Assembly (NCBI GenBank): GCA_024742285.1
Contig: JANSYR010000008.1
Coordinates: 124,001 to 188,000, forward strand
Direction: 5' to 3'
DNA length: 64,000 nt
DNA from: a bacterium
Lineage (GTDB): Bacteria > Myxococcota_A > UBA9160 > UBA4427
Positions 17,440-26,306 of the stretch are shown here, in pieces. The notes below the pieces were generated by a model, which was given only the letters and a program-made list of their open reading frames with translations, had not been told where the DNA came from and searched no databases. The stretch's first letter is position 1. Each line of letters starts with the position of its first letter. Both the position numbers and the translations under genes were made by a program.

Positions 17440-18822
17440 ATGGACATATTGAACGGCCGCCGACGGCGCCGACTTACTTCTTCACTGTTTCTAACGGGTG
17501 CGTTGCTCGCAACGGGCTGCACGGCCGCACTGACGCCGCTCCCTGAACCGCGCGCGCTCGGCCGTGACCTGCCAAGGGCCACACTATCGCGTGCCAGCGA
17601 ACGCTCGCCGGGCGCCCCATTTCAAGAACCCGAAGGGCAGCTTGCGCTCGCCACCGCACTGAGCGCGGCCCTTCAAAACAGCCCCCGACTGGAGGCCTTC
17701 GACTGGCGAGTTCGCGCCCAAGAGGCTCGAGCACTCCAGGCCGGCCTCATCCCCAATCCTCAGCTCTCTGTCGAAGGTGAGAATTTCGCGGGTGGCGGCG
17801 ACTTCAACGGGTACGACGCCGCGGAAACCACCGTCTTTCTTGGCCAGCTCGTCGAGCTCGGTGGGAAGCGGGCCAAGCGCCACCGCGTGGCGGTCCTCAA
17901 TCGCGAGCTCGCCGGGTGGGACTACGAAGCCGCCCGGCTCGACGTCATGACCGGAACGGCGCAGCGCTACGTCTCCGCTCTCGCCGCGCGGGAGCGCCTC
18001 GCACTCACGACAGAGATTCTCCGCGTCGCGAAGGAATCACTCAAGGCGACTCGCGCCCGCATAGAGGCCGGCGCGGCGTCGTCCATCGAGGCCGCCCGTT
18101 CGGAAGTTGCCGTGGCCACCATCGCCGCGCAGAAGGGCCGCCGCGAAGTCGAATTTGAGGCGGCGAAGAACGTCCTCGCGTCAAGCTGGGCGGGCGAGGC
18201 TCGCTTCGATTCTCTCGCTGGCGACCTCACAGCACTGCGCAGCCTGCCGGAGCTAGAACGAATTTCGGCAGCGCTCGCGGCGAACCCGGACCTGGCCCGA
18301 TGGGTGAGCGAAGTCTCTCAACGAGAAGCCGCGGTCGACCTTGCGCGAGCACAGGCGATTCCGTCGGTCACCGCCGGCCTCGGTCTACGCCACTTCAACG
18401 ACACCGACGATGCAGCACTGGTCTTCGGAGTCGAGATTCCGATTCCTGTATTCGACCGCAACCAAGGCGGTCGCGCCGCCGCCGCGGCCGAGGCTCGCCG
18501 CGCGCGTGCAATGGCTCGCGAATCCAGGCTTGTTCTCATTCGCGCGCTCGTTGCGGCCCATGCTCAGGCGCTTGGTGCTCACAACAACGCACGTGCACTC
18601 GAGGAGGCCGTGCTTCCGCAGGCGCGTTCCGCCTACGAGCAGACTCGCGACGCGTACCGAAAAGGGCTGTTTCGGCTCGTCGACGTGCTCGATGCGCAGC
18701 GAACGCTCTTCGACGCACGAACCGAATACGTAAACGCGCTCGAGCAGTTCCATACGGCTGCTGCCGAGCTTGAACGACTCGCAGGCTCCTCGCTAGAGGA
18801 CCTTTCCACGGGGAGGAACTGA
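17440..18822 (+). CDS. TolC-family outer-membrane factor of heavy-metal RND system (CzcC-like)
   Basis: A 460-residue outer-membrane lipoprotein-type channel. The N-terminus carries a signal peptide ending in a lipobox (LLATGC, Cys near residue 27). The body shows the two repeated coiled-coil/beta halves of outer membrane efflux proteins, with segments such as LAAGLIPNPQLSVEGENF-like (here LQAGLIPNPQLSVEGE), VLGQLVELGGKR-type (FLGQLVELGGKR) and late YRKGLFRLVDVLDAQRTLF. It lies one base upstream of the periplasmic adaptor gene and forms the outer part of the CzcCBA-type export channel. Confidence 0.9.
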   Translation: MDILNGRRRRRLTSSLFLTGALLATGCTAALTPLPEPRALGRDLPRATLSRASERSPGAPFQEPEGQLALATALSAALQNSPRLEAFDWRVRAQEARALQAGLIPNPQLSVEGENFAGGGDFNGYDAAETTVFLGQLVELGGKRAKRHRVAVLNRELAGWDYEAARLDVMTGTAQRYVSALAARERLALTTEILRVAKESLKATRARIEAGAASSIEAARSEVAVATIAAQKGRREVEFEAAKNVLASSWAGEARFDSLAGDLTALRSLPELERISAALAANPDLARWVSEVSQREAAVDLARAQAIPSVTAGLGLRHFNDTDDAALVFGVEIPIPVFDRNQGGRAAAAAEARRARAMARESRLVLIRALVAAHAQALGAHNNARALEEAVLPQARSAYEQTRDAYRKGLFRLVDVLDAQRTLFDARTEYVNALEQFHTAAAELERLAGSSLEDLSTGRN

Positions 18823-18823
18823 C

Positions 18824-19774
18824 ATGACCCGAACAACACGCCGCCACTTTACTCGACTGCAGATTGCCCTTCTCGCATCAATGGCCGTCGCTTGCCATTC
18901 CGCGGTCGAAGAAGGACAGGCAGAGCAGGACCACGAGGGCGAAGGGCATGAAGAGGAGCTTGTTCTCTCCGACGCCGAACTCGAGGAGTTTGGCATCGCG
19001 CTCGCCACAGCAGGCGCCGGCCGCATCGCGAAAACCGTAGAGCTACCGGGCGAAATACTTCCGAACCAGGACCGTGTGGCGCACATCGTTCCGCGCTTTC
19101 CGGGCGTCGTAAAATCAGTTTCGAAGGCCATCGGCGATACCGTCAAACGAGGTGACTCGCTCGCGTCGGTCGAGAGCAGCGAGAGTCTGTCCACCTACGC
19201 CGTCAAGTCTCTGCTCGAAGGCGTCGTCATCGAACGACATGTCGCCGTCGGCGAGTCCGTGACTACCGCGCGAGAGCTCTTTGTCGTCGCGGACCTGAGC
19301 GAAGTCTGGGTCGATTTCCAGGCCTTTCAGAAGCACCTCCCTTCCCTTCGAGCCGGCCAGCAAGTGCACATCTCAGCCGGTCACGGATTGCCTGAAGCAG
19401 AGGCGTCCGTCAGTTACATCTCGCCCGTCGTCGATGAATCCACGCGGACGGCCACGGTGAGAGCGGTGCTTCCGAACGAAAAGGGCGATTGGCGCCCTGG
19501 CCTGTTCGTGACTGGCCGCGTCGAAACAACCTCTGTCGACGTCCCGATTGCCGTGCCGCGTTCTGCCATCCAGACCGTGGGTGAAGTGCCGGTGATTTTC
19601 GTTCGAGACCACGAGGGCTTCGAACCGCGTCCGGTGCACCTAGGCCAAAGCGGACCTCACTTCGTCGAGGTCTCCGATGGGCTCGCCGCAGGCGACGTCT
19701 ACGTCTCAAGTGGGGCCTTCACTCTCAAAGCCGAGCTCCAGCGCGGAGAGCTCGGCGAAGGTCACGGGCACTAG
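18824..19774 (+). CDS. RND periplasmic adaptor (CzcB-like)
   Basis: A 316-residue membrane-fusion protein. A signal peptide is followed by a Cys (MAVACHSA) that may be lipidated. Next is an acidic, His-containing linker (EQDHEGEGHEEEL) suited to metal binding. The barrel-sandwich region includes RFPGVVKSVSKAIGDTVKRG and the beta-barrel region YISPVVDESTRTATVRAVL. The C-terminus is His-rich (GEGHGH). It links the inner-membrane pump to the outer-membrane factor and may hand metal to the pump. Tight spacing on both sides (1 and 2 bp) shows a single operon. Confidence 0.9.
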   Translation: MTRTTRRHFTRLQIALLASMAVACHSAVEEGQAEQDHEGEGHEEELVLSDAELEEFGIALATAGAGRIAKTVELPGEILPNQDRVAHIVPRFPGVVKSVSKAIGDTVKRGDSLASVESSESLSTYAVKSLLEGVVIERHVAVGESVTTARELFVVADLSEVWVDFQAFQKHLPSLRAGQQVHISAGHGLPEAEASVSYISPVVDESTRTATVRAVLPNEKGDWRPGLFVTGRVETTSVDVPIAVPRSAIQTVGEVPVIFVRDHEGFEPRPVHLGQSGPHFVEVSDGLAAGDVYVSSGAFTLKAELQRGELGEGHGH

Positions 19775-19776
19775 TC

Positions 19777-22700
19777 ATGAATACATTAATTCGATTCGGA
19801 CTCGAAAATCGCCTCCTCGTCGTTGCGCTTGGACTGCTCGTCGTTGCTGCAGGTTTCCAGAGCTACCGCGGGCTACCCGTCGACGCCTTTCCCGACGTAA
19901 GCCCCAATCTCGTTCAGGTCTTTACGACCACCGAGGGCATCTCGCCCGAAGACGTCGAAAAGTACGTCACGTTCCCCGTCGAAACGTCCATGAACGGGCT
20001 ACCCGGCCTCGCCCGCATACGCTCGGTCTCAAACTTCGGTCTGTCGGTCGTCAACGTCTACTTCGAGGATGATGTCGACATCTATTTCGCCAGACAGCTA
20101 ATCGGAGAGCGCCTCCAGGAAGCGAGAGAACAGATTCCAGAGGGCTTCGGTGAGCCAGAGATGGGCCCCATTTCAACAGGGATGGGCCTGGTGCTCTTCT
20201 ACTATCTCGAGGACAAGTCCGGTAGCTACACGCTCGAAGAGCTCCGGACCATGCAGGACTGGATAGTCAAGTTCCAGCTCCAGACGGTCCCGGGCGTCAC
20301 CGAAGTGCTCGGCATCGGCGGCGATGAGAAACAGTTTCACGTTCTCATCCACCCAGAAGACCTGCTCCGCTACGACCTCACCACAAGCGAGATTCTCGAG
20401 CAAATCCGCCAGAACAACTTGAACGTTGGCGCCCAGTTCATCGAGCGCGACGCTGAGGAGTACGTCGTTCGCTCCGTTGGCCTTGCCACGAGCATCGATG
20501 ACCTCGAAAGCATTGTCCTCAAGACCAAAGACGGCACACCCGTCTTTCTCGCCCAGGTGGCTGACATCGAAATCGGCGGCGCCGTCCGAAGAGGCCTTCA
20601 GACTCGAAACGGCGAAGGCGAAGTCGTCTCCGGGATGGTCATCAAGCTCTTCGGCACCAACTCATCGACCGTTATCGAACGAGTCGAAGACAGAATCACC
20701 TCTATCAACGCCTCGCTCCCACCGGGAGTCCGAATCGTCCCCTACTACGAGCAGAAGACGCTCGTAACAGCCTCGGTTCAAACGGTCCAGGACGCGCTCG
20801 TTCAGGGAATCGTCCTCGTCTCCCTAGTCATCGTTGTCTTCCTGGGTGCTCTTCGCCCGAGCATCGTTGTCGCGCTCTCTATTCCGTTCTCGGTTCTCTT
20901 TGCGACGCTCGGCATGGGCCAATTCGATATCTCAGCCAACCTCATGTCCCTTGGTGGCCTCGCCATCGCAATCGGCATGATGGTGGACGGCACCATCGTG
21001 CTCACCGAGAACGTCGACCGACTGCTTCGGGCACGCGGACCAGATGCGTCTCGCAAGGAAGTGGTGCTTCAGGCGTGTAGTGAAGTTGCTCGGCCCATCG
21101 CCTTTGCCATTTCCATCATCGTCATCGTATTCCTTCCACTCTTCACGCTTGAGGGCGTTGAGGGGAAGACATTTCGGCCACTGGCCTACACGGTGGCGCT
21201 CGCCATGGGGGGCTCGCTCGTGTTCGCCCTGGCCCTCGCCCCGCTCCTGTCGTTCACCGTGATGAGAGCGCCGAAGAGTGGCAACACGGGCCCTCGTTGG
21301 CTCACGCCGGTCATCGGCCTCTATCGCCCGCTCGTCACGCGGTTCGTCAAACAGCGCTCGCTTGCCGTAGTGCTCGCTGGCGCCCTGCTCTCGCTCGGCG
21401 TACTCGCCTTCCCGTTTCTAGGTTCCGAGTTCACGCCGCGCCTACAGGAAGGCACGCTTGTGCTCCGCCTCACCATGGCACCGTCCATCTCGCTCAACGA
21501 GAGCAAACGCGTGACACTCCTCGTCGAGAAGCGGCTCATGAAAGTGCCTGAGGTCAGCGGCGTCGTCACGCGAATCGGTCGAGGCGAAGTGGGTGCGCAC
21601 GCCGACCCCATCAACAGCGCAGAGATGTATATCCTGCTAGAGCCCCAAGAATCGTGGCGAACCGACAGCCAGGAAGGGCTCGAACAGCTCATCAGAGACG
21701 GCGTCGGTCGAGTCCCAGGCGTCCTCACCAACTTCACGCAGCCCATTGCGATGACCGTCGACGAACTGCTCGAAGGCGTTCGCGCTGAGCTCGCCATCAA
21801 ACTCTACGGCGATGACCTGGAGCTCCTTGCTCAGAAGGCCGGCGATGTGGCCCAAGTCGTGGGTCGCGTGCGCGGCGCCGCCGATGTTCAAGTAGACCAG
21901 GTTTCAGGCACACCCCAGCTCGTCGTCCGAGTCGACCGGAAGGCCGTCGCCCGATACGGCATGAATGTCGAAGACGTCCAGAACACCATTCGCACGGCCG
22001 TTGGCGGCGAGGTCGCGGGTCAAATTTTCGAGGGCGTGCGTCGTTTCGACATCTTCGTCCGATTCGCCCCAGAATACCGCTCCACGCCCGAAGCCATCGG
22101 CGACATTCTCGTCCCCGGCCCAGAAGGCGTTCGCGTACCGCTCTCTGAGCTCGCCACGCTTGAGGAAATGGTTGGACCAAGGCAGATTACGCGCGAAGAC
22201 AACCAGCGATTCATCACCATCCAGTGCAACGTGCTCGACCGCGATATAGGCTCCTTCGTCGAAGAAGCGCAGAAGGCTATTGACCAGCGCGTGGAGCTAC
22301 CCGCAGGCTACTTCGTGACCTGGGGCGGCCAGTTCAGACTCCAGCAAGAAGCCAACCGCCGGCTCGCCGTCGTCGTGCCGATAACGCTCCTCATCATCTT
22401 CGTCCTGCTCTTCTCGAGCTTCAATTCGCTGAGAAACGCATCGCTCATTCTGCTGAACATTCCCCTCGCCCTTGTCGGCGGAATCGTCGCGCTCTGGCTG
22501 TCAGGCCAGAACCTCTCCGTGCCGGCGTCTGTGGGCTTCATCGCGCTCTTCGGTATTGCGCTCGAGAACGGAATGGTCCTTGTCACTTACCTCAATCAGC
22601 TTGTGTCCGAGGGTCGAGACGTTGACGAAGCGTCCGTCGAGGGCGCATGCCTCCGCCTTCGTCCGGTCCTCATGACGGCGGCGACGACCGCCCTTGGGCT

Positions 22701-22866
22701 CCTGCCTCTACTGTTTTCCACTGGAACCGGAAGCGAGGTACAGCGACCGCTCGCCACGGTCGTTGTGGGCGGGCTCATCACCTCAACTGTGCTCACGCTC
22801 CTCGTCATCCCCGCGCTTTATCGATGGTTCTCCCACGGAGGCGGGAACGAGGGCCGCTCTGTCTGA
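19777..22866 (+). CDS. Heavy-metal efflux RND pump (CzcA/CusA family)
   Basis: A 1029-residue inner-membrane proton/cation antiporter with the RND layout of twelve membrane segments and two large periplasmic loops. The transmembrane-4 signature reads GLAIAIGMMVDGTIVLTEN. It keeps the Asp and Glu of the proton relay, but it has AIG where CzcA proteins have DFG, so it resembles the HME3/HME4 side of the family more than classical CzcA. The C-terminal segment GSEVQRPLATVVVGGLITST is typical. With an SmtB-like repressor and a CDF gene in the operon, zinc, cobalt or cadmium is a reasonable substrate guess, but the motif leaves this open. Confidence 0.92.
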   Translation: MNTLIRFGLENRLLVVALGLLVVAAGFQSYRGLPVDAFPDVSPNLVQVFTTTEGISPEDVEKYVTFPVETSMNGLPGLARIRSVSNFGLSVVNVYFEDDVDIYFARQLIGERLQEAREQIPEGFGEPEMGPISTGMGLVLFYYLEDKSGSYTLEELRTMQDWIVKFQLQTVPGVTEVLGIGGDEKQFHVLIHPEDLLRYDLTTSEILEQIRQNNLNVGAQFIERDAEEYVVRSVGLATSIDDLESIVLKTKDGTPVFLAQVADIEIGGAVRRGLQTRNGEGEVVSGMVIKLFGTNSSTVIERVEDRITSINASLPPGVRIVPYYEQKTLVTASVQTVQDALVQGIVLVSLVIVVFLGALRPSIVVALSIPFSVLFATLGMGQFDISANLMSLGGLAIAIGMMVDGTIVLTENVDRLLRARGPDASRKEVVLQACSEVARPIAFAISIIVIVFLPLFTLEGVEGKTFRPLAYTVALAMGGSLVFALALAPLLSFTVMRAPKSGNTGPRWLTPVIGLYRPLVTRFVKQRSLAVVLAGALLSLGVLAFPFLGSEFTPRLQEGTLVLRLTMAPSISLNESKRVTLLVEKRLMKVPEVSGVVTRIGRGEVGAHADPINSAEMYILLEPQESWRTDSQEGLEQLIRDGVGRVPGVLTNFTQPIAMTVDELLEGVRAELAIKLYGDDLELLAQKAGDVAQVVGRVRGAADVQVDQVSGTPQLVVRVDRKAVARYGMNVEDVQNTIRTAVGGEVAGQIFEGVRRFDIFVRFAPEYRSTPEAIGDILVPGPEGVRVPLSELATLEEMVGPRQITREDNQRFITIQCNVLDRDIGSFVEEAQKAIDQRVELPAGYFVTWGGQFRLQQEANRRLAVVVPITLLIIFVLLFSSFNSLRNASLILLNIPLALVGGIVALWLSGQNLSVPASVGFIALFGIALENGMVLVTYLNQLVSEGRDVDEASVEGACLRLRPVLMTAATTALGLLPLLFSTGTGSEVQRPLATVVVGGLITSTVLTLLVIPALYRWFSHGGGNEGRSV

Positions 22867-22920
22867 ACTCCCCCTCCGGCGTTCGCGTTCAGAAGCTGGG
22901 CGCGCGCCAACACCCAAAAT

Positions 22921-22944
22921 CCACCGAACGAACCCCTTCGGTGG
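22921..22944. terminator. Hairpin downstream of the Czc-like operon
   Basis: Perfect 8-bp stem CCACCGAA / TTCGGTGG around an 8-base loop, 55 bp after the pump stop codon. No T-run follows on either strand, so it may be a Rho-independent terminator of weak type or simply an mRNA-stabilising hairpin between convergent units. Confidence 0.4.
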
Positions 22945-23015
22945 CCCGAAGAGAATCCTAGACACCCTTTACCAAGTCTTCTCCCTCAACTCCAACCTGG
23001 CCCGATGCATGCCAG

Positions 23016-23309
23016 CTAAGCCGCACGAAGCGCTTCGACAAGCAGCTCTCGCGGAGGCACGCCCGCACTCCCATACATCCGGCAGCTAAGCGCAAAATCC
23101 GTACGCTCTCGCGCGTCGGTCTCAATGTCGCGACCACTTACGCGCACACTGGGTGAACCGATAAATCGAAGTCTTTCGGCCGCCTCAAGAGACTCGACCG
23201 CGACCTCCAGAATTTGGGCATCGATACCGAGCTCCCCTACCACTTGACGCACAAGGTCCACGGTCAACTTGTGGTTCGGACAGCCTGAGAAATAGAGAAT
23301 TTCAATCAC
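23016..23309 (-). CDS. Small thioredoxin-fold-like protein
   Basis: A 97-residue cytosolic protein. The N-terminus IEILYFSGCPNHKLTVDLVRQ fits the first strand and helix of a thioredoxin-like fold with a single Cys in place of CxxC. The centre has a cis-Pro-like segment (FIGSPSVRVSGRDIE), followed by a conserved Cys (ALSCRMYG). Similar proteins are found beside mercury and other metal-resistance genes. It is the last gene of the leftward series starting at csoR and lies 97 bp after dmeF. Exact function is unknown; thiol-mediated metal handling is an inference. Confidence 0.7.
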   Translation of the reverse strand: MIEILYFSGCPNHKLTVDLVRQVVGELGIDAQILEVAVESLEAAERLRFIGSPSVRVSGRDIETDARERTDFALSCRMYGSAGVPPRELLVEALRAA

Positions 23310-23405
23310 CTAATAGGGCCTCCGCATACCCATCCCCCGCTGCGCCTCGGGCACCCCTTTCGTCCATCCACCCCGCGCCCCGCAACGCCCACGTGTGTCA
23401 GTCGT

Positions 23406-24344
23406 CTACGCGGCGTCCTCTACGTGCTCCGGGCAACGAACGACCTCGACGGTGACATGCGCGACTTCAGCCGCACATTCCAAGAGCGTTTGGTAGTGCT
23501 CGGGCTGCTTCGGTTCGTCGGAGATGACCGAAGCAATCACCGCCACGCGACCCGGAGCGACTTCCCACACGTGTAGGTCAGCCACGACGTCAGTTGTGCC
23601 TTCCTCGAGCGTCGCGCGGAGCTTCGCGCTCGTCTCAGCCGTGATAGAGCCGTCCAGGAGCACAGCCGATGTCTCGCGCAGCAACCCGTAGGACCATCGG
23701 GCGATGACGACCGACCCCACGATTCCCATCGCCGGGTCCATCCATCCCCAACCGAAGAGCTTTCCGCAGAGGAGCGCGAATATTGCCGTCAACGAAGTCA
23801 ATGCGTCAGCCAACACGTGAAGATAGGCGGCTCGCAAGTTGTGGTCGTGGTGATGACCGTGATGGTCGCCAGCGCCGTGATGATGATGTCCGTCCCGAAG
23901 CAACCATGCCGATACGAGATTCACCGCAAGTCCGACGGCAGCTACAGCAATCGCCTGGTCGAATGAAATCTCAAGCGGATTGAAGAACCGCTGTCCGGAC
24001 TCCCAGGCAATGAGAAGCGCCACAACAGCCAGCACTACCGCGCTCGTGAAGCCTCCCAGGACGCCTACCTTGCCCGTCCCGAACGAGAATTGTGAGTTGC
24101 TTCGATGTCGCCGAGCAAACCAATAGGCGAATGCCGTAATGCTCAGAGCAGATGCGTGGCTAGCCATGTGCCAGCCGTCTGCGAGCAGCGCCATCGAGTT
24201 GAAGACGCTTCCCGCCGAGATTTCTGCAACCATCATCACCAGCGTGAGCCCGATGACGAATCGTGTCTGACGCTCGTTTCGGTCATGGCTCGCCGACAGA
24301 TAGTCGTGGCTGTGCTCCCAAGCCTCGCGATTGGTTCCATGCAT
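23406..24344 (-). CDS. dmeF: CDF-family Co(II)/Ni(II) efflux transporter, DmeF-like
   Basis: Inner-membrane cation antiporter of 312 residues from ATG 24344 (MHGTNREAWEHSHDYL). It shows the DmeF hallmarks: an N-terminal HSHDY motif, GTGKVGVLGGFTSA, and a long His-rich cytoplasmic loop (GHHHHGAGDHHGHHHDHN). Metal-site residues are in LLADGWHMASHASAL and LHVLADALTSL. A C-terminal ferredoxin-like domain (TTDVVADLHVWEVAPG) is present. It starts 4 bp after the ion-channel gene, so the two are cotranscribed. Confidence 0.9.
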   Translation of the reverse strand: MHGTNREAWEHSHDYLSASHDRNERQTRFVIGLTLVMMVAEISAGSVFNSMALLADGWHMASHASALSITAFAYWFARRHRSNSQFSFGTGKVGVLGGFTSAVVLAVVALLIAWESGQRFFNPLEISFDQAIAVAAVGLAVNLVSAWLLRDGHHHHGAGDHHGHHHDHNLRAAYLHVLADALTSLTAIFALLCGKLFGWGWMDPAMGIVGSVVIARWSYGLLRETSAVLLDGSITAETSAKLRATLEEGTTDVVADLHVWEVAPGRVAVIASVISDEPKQPEHYQTLLECAAEVAHVTVEVVRCPEHVEDAA

Positions 24345-24348
24345 TTCG

Positions 24349-24939
24349 TCAACCTCCGCGCGGCGAACACGCAATACAAGAAGAAAAGTACTGCCCGAGT
24401 ACCAACCCAACGAAGCCGATTCCGAGCAGACCTTGGACAGCCGTCATCGTCTTCGCGAGCAAGCCAACGGGCACGATGTCGCCATAACCCACGGTGGTCA
24501 TAGTAACCACGCTCAGGTAAAGCGAGTCTCCGAAAACCGCGTGAAGTCGAGCCGTATGTTCCGACCCGGAAGCACCTCTCTCACCCCAGATGGGTTGCAT
24601 CCCGGAAAACGAAGGGTCCATGCCGCTCGCTTGCAGAACCGCATACGTCACGGCAAAGACCACCACGAGCGAGAAGTAGACCTCGAGCAGCGCTCTGAGC
24701 TCAAACGACTCGCTCTCTCGCACGAGGCGGCGAAGCACGACAGCGAGGAAAATGGCCGGCACAACGGCCCCAGCGGCAAACAGCACGAGTAGGAACTCGG
24801 CATTCGGCGCAATCGCCATCGTCGCTTCCGCATGCATGACGCTACTCAGGTAGAGCCTGAGCCCCAGATATGGAACTGCGGCCAGCGTGAGCGCGAGAAG
24901 GAACGGTCGTTTCTCGAGTGCTTCGAAGGCAGTAACCAT
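24349..24939 (-). CDS. Two-TM potassium-channel-like protein
   Basis: A 196-residue membrane protein with a K+-channel selectivity filter (VTMTTVGYGDIVPVG), followed by a final pore-lining helix (VQGLLGIGFVGLVLGQYF). Two further hydrophobic segments near the N-terminus give about four membrane spans. No ligand-binding RCK or cyclic-nucleotide domain is present. It sits between a sterol-desaturase-like gene and dmeF on the same strand with short gaps, so it belongs to the metal-resistance gene set. Conductance of K+ is expected from the filter. A role in metal stress, for example membrane-potential adjustment, is only an inference. Confidence 0.85.
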   Translation of the reverse strand: MVTAFEALEKRPFLLALTLAAVPYLGLRLYLSSVMHAEATMAIAPNAEFLLVLFAAGAVVPAIFLAVVLRRLVRESESFELRALLEVYFSLVVVFAVTYAVLQASGMDPSFSGMQPIWGERGASGSEHTARLHAVFGDSLYLSVVTMTTVGYGDIVPVGLLAKTMTAVQGLLGIGFVGLVLGQYFSSCIACSPRGG

Positions 24940-24950
24940 TTCCCCCCTCT

Positions 24951-25826
24951 CTACGCTGGTGAACCCGCCGACGCGTCTCGAGGTCGAGCGCGAAAGGGCT
25001 CGGCGAGCTGCGACAGGTACGCGCTCGGGTAGTCGGGCTCCGCGCCGATTCCAAGCTCTTCAGACGTGAACCGCGTCTCTCGTTGCTCGTAGTGAAACGT
25101 GCCGAGGGCATGGTCGACGAGCGTTGTGAACAGCCCAAAGTTTACGTCGCCCAGATTCGCATCCTTCTGGTGATGGAATCGGTGAACTTCGCTCACCGCA
25201 AGCACGTAGCGAAGCGGGCCAACGCTGTAGTCCACGTTCGAGTGCTGCAAGAGTAGTTGGACAGCGACACAGAATACGAGCGCCGTCGCGACCGATGGCG
25301 GCAAGCCCATCAGCACCAGCGGTGTGGTGCCGACGACGGTCTCTATCGCCTGGTGCACGGGGTGCTTCATCAGCCCGTTGAAGCCGTACATCCGCTTCAC
25401 GCTGTGGTGTACTGCGTGAAATCGCCAAAGCACGTCGAGCCGATGACTCGCATAGTGCGCGAGCGCAATGCCGGCGTCGGCGACGAGCACGGCGAGAAGA
25501 ACCTGCAGAACGAAGGGCCAACCCTCAGGCCAGATTCCCCCAATCGCGAGCAGCGACGTAAAGACAGGTAGAAGAAGAAGGGTGCCGAAGTTCGCCACCT
25601 CGTTTACGAGCGCGTGAAGGATGTCCCTGTCAGCGTCGTCGTGGGACCGATTCCAGTCCTCTTCATAGGGAAGTAAACGCTCTGCCCCGAACGACAGCGC
25701 AATCGCACATCCCAGAATCACCGGAAGCCACCAAAGGGCTGCACCGTTTGCGATGACAGTAAGCCCCACGCCATTGAACCCAATCAGTATCAGCGGACAG
25801 AACCCGTATCGAATAGCGCTGGCCAT
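24951..25826 (-). CDS. Sterol desaturase/fatty-acid hydroxylase superfamily membrane protein
   Basis: A 291-residue di-iron membrane enzyme from ATG 25826, preceded by GAGGGAG. The three histidine motifs of the superfamily are present: HYASH, HAVHH and HRFHH, within several hydrophobic segments. These would hold a di-iron centre that hydroxylates or desaturates lipids. It lies between csoR and the ion-channel gene in a leftward series and is probably induced with it. The lipid substrate cannot be told from sequence. Its presence in a metal island hints at membrane remodelling. Confidence 0.85.
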   Translation of the reverse strand: MASAIRYGFCPLILIGFNGVGLTVIANGAALWWLPVILGCAIALSFGAERLLPYEEDWNRSHDDADRDILHALVNEVANFGTLLLLPVFTSLLAIGGIWPEGWPFVLQVLLAVLVADAGIALAHYASHRLDVLWRFHAVHHSVKRMYGFNGLMKHPVHQAIETVVGTTPLVLMGLPPSVATALVFCVAVQLLLQHSNVDYSVGPLRYVLAVSEVHRFHHQKDANLGDVNFGLFTTLVDHALGTFHYEQRETRFTSEELGIGAEPDYPSAYLSQLAEPFRARPRDASAGSPA

Positions 25827-25879
25827 CAACTACTCCCTCGTGAGTCGGCGCCGCCCCAGCAGCAACCGTATTCGGATGG

Positions 25880-26164
25880 CTATGGCCGCACGCGACCGAA
25901 GCGAGAAAACACGTCCATCAATTCGTCGAGCTTTTGTTTGCGCTCCTTCGGCTTCCCGCTTTCGATGGCGCTCGTGACGCACGTCTCAACGTGCTGGGCG
26001 AGCACCAGGTGCCCCACCCTATCGAGCGCCCCTTCTACGGCCGCCACCTGATGCAGTACATCCACGCAATACCGGTCTTCCTCGACCATGCGTTGAATTC
26101 CCGCCACCTGGCCAGCGATCTTCTTTAGCCGAGCCTGAACCTTCTTCCGTGCCTCTTCCTTCAA
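25880..26164 (-). CDS. csoR: CsoR-family copper-sensing repressor
   Basis: A 94-residue all-helical repressor. I chose TTG 26164 because GGGGAG lies 6 bases upstream, the product has normal CsoR length, and the operator then falls upstream. An ATG at 26224 abuts the operator and would add an unusual Arg/Pro-rich leader. The metal ligands match the Cu(I) CsoR pattern: Cys in EEDRYCVDVL, then HVETC providing His and Cys. KVQARLKKIAGQVAGIQRMV is the family N-terminus. Copper binding should release DNA and induce both the Cus-type operon to the right and its own leftward genes. Confidence 0.88.
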   Translation of the reverse strand: MKEEARKKVQARLKKIAGQVAGIQRMVEEDRYCVDVLHQVAAVEGALDRVGHLVLAQHVETCVTSAIESGKPKERKQKLDELMDVFSRFGRVRP

Positions 26165-26224
26165 ACTGCGTCTCCCCGGCGGCCAGGCCCTTGCGGCCCC
26201 CCGCCTCGTCGAGGTAGGATACAT

Positions 26225-26241
26225 ATACCCTGGTAGGGTAT
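26225..26241. promoter_or_regulatory. CsoR-type operator
   Basis: Perfect palindrome ATACCCTGGTAGGGTAT in the divergent region between csoR and the copper-efflux genes. TACCC/GGGTA inverted repeats are the known CsoR binding pattern. From here the repressor could control both directions. Confidence 0.85.
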
Positions 26242-26306
26242 CAAGATACCTACTCGGTCGACCGATAGATGCAGTGAAGATGGAATCTCGAGCAAAGGTG
26301 GGATTG

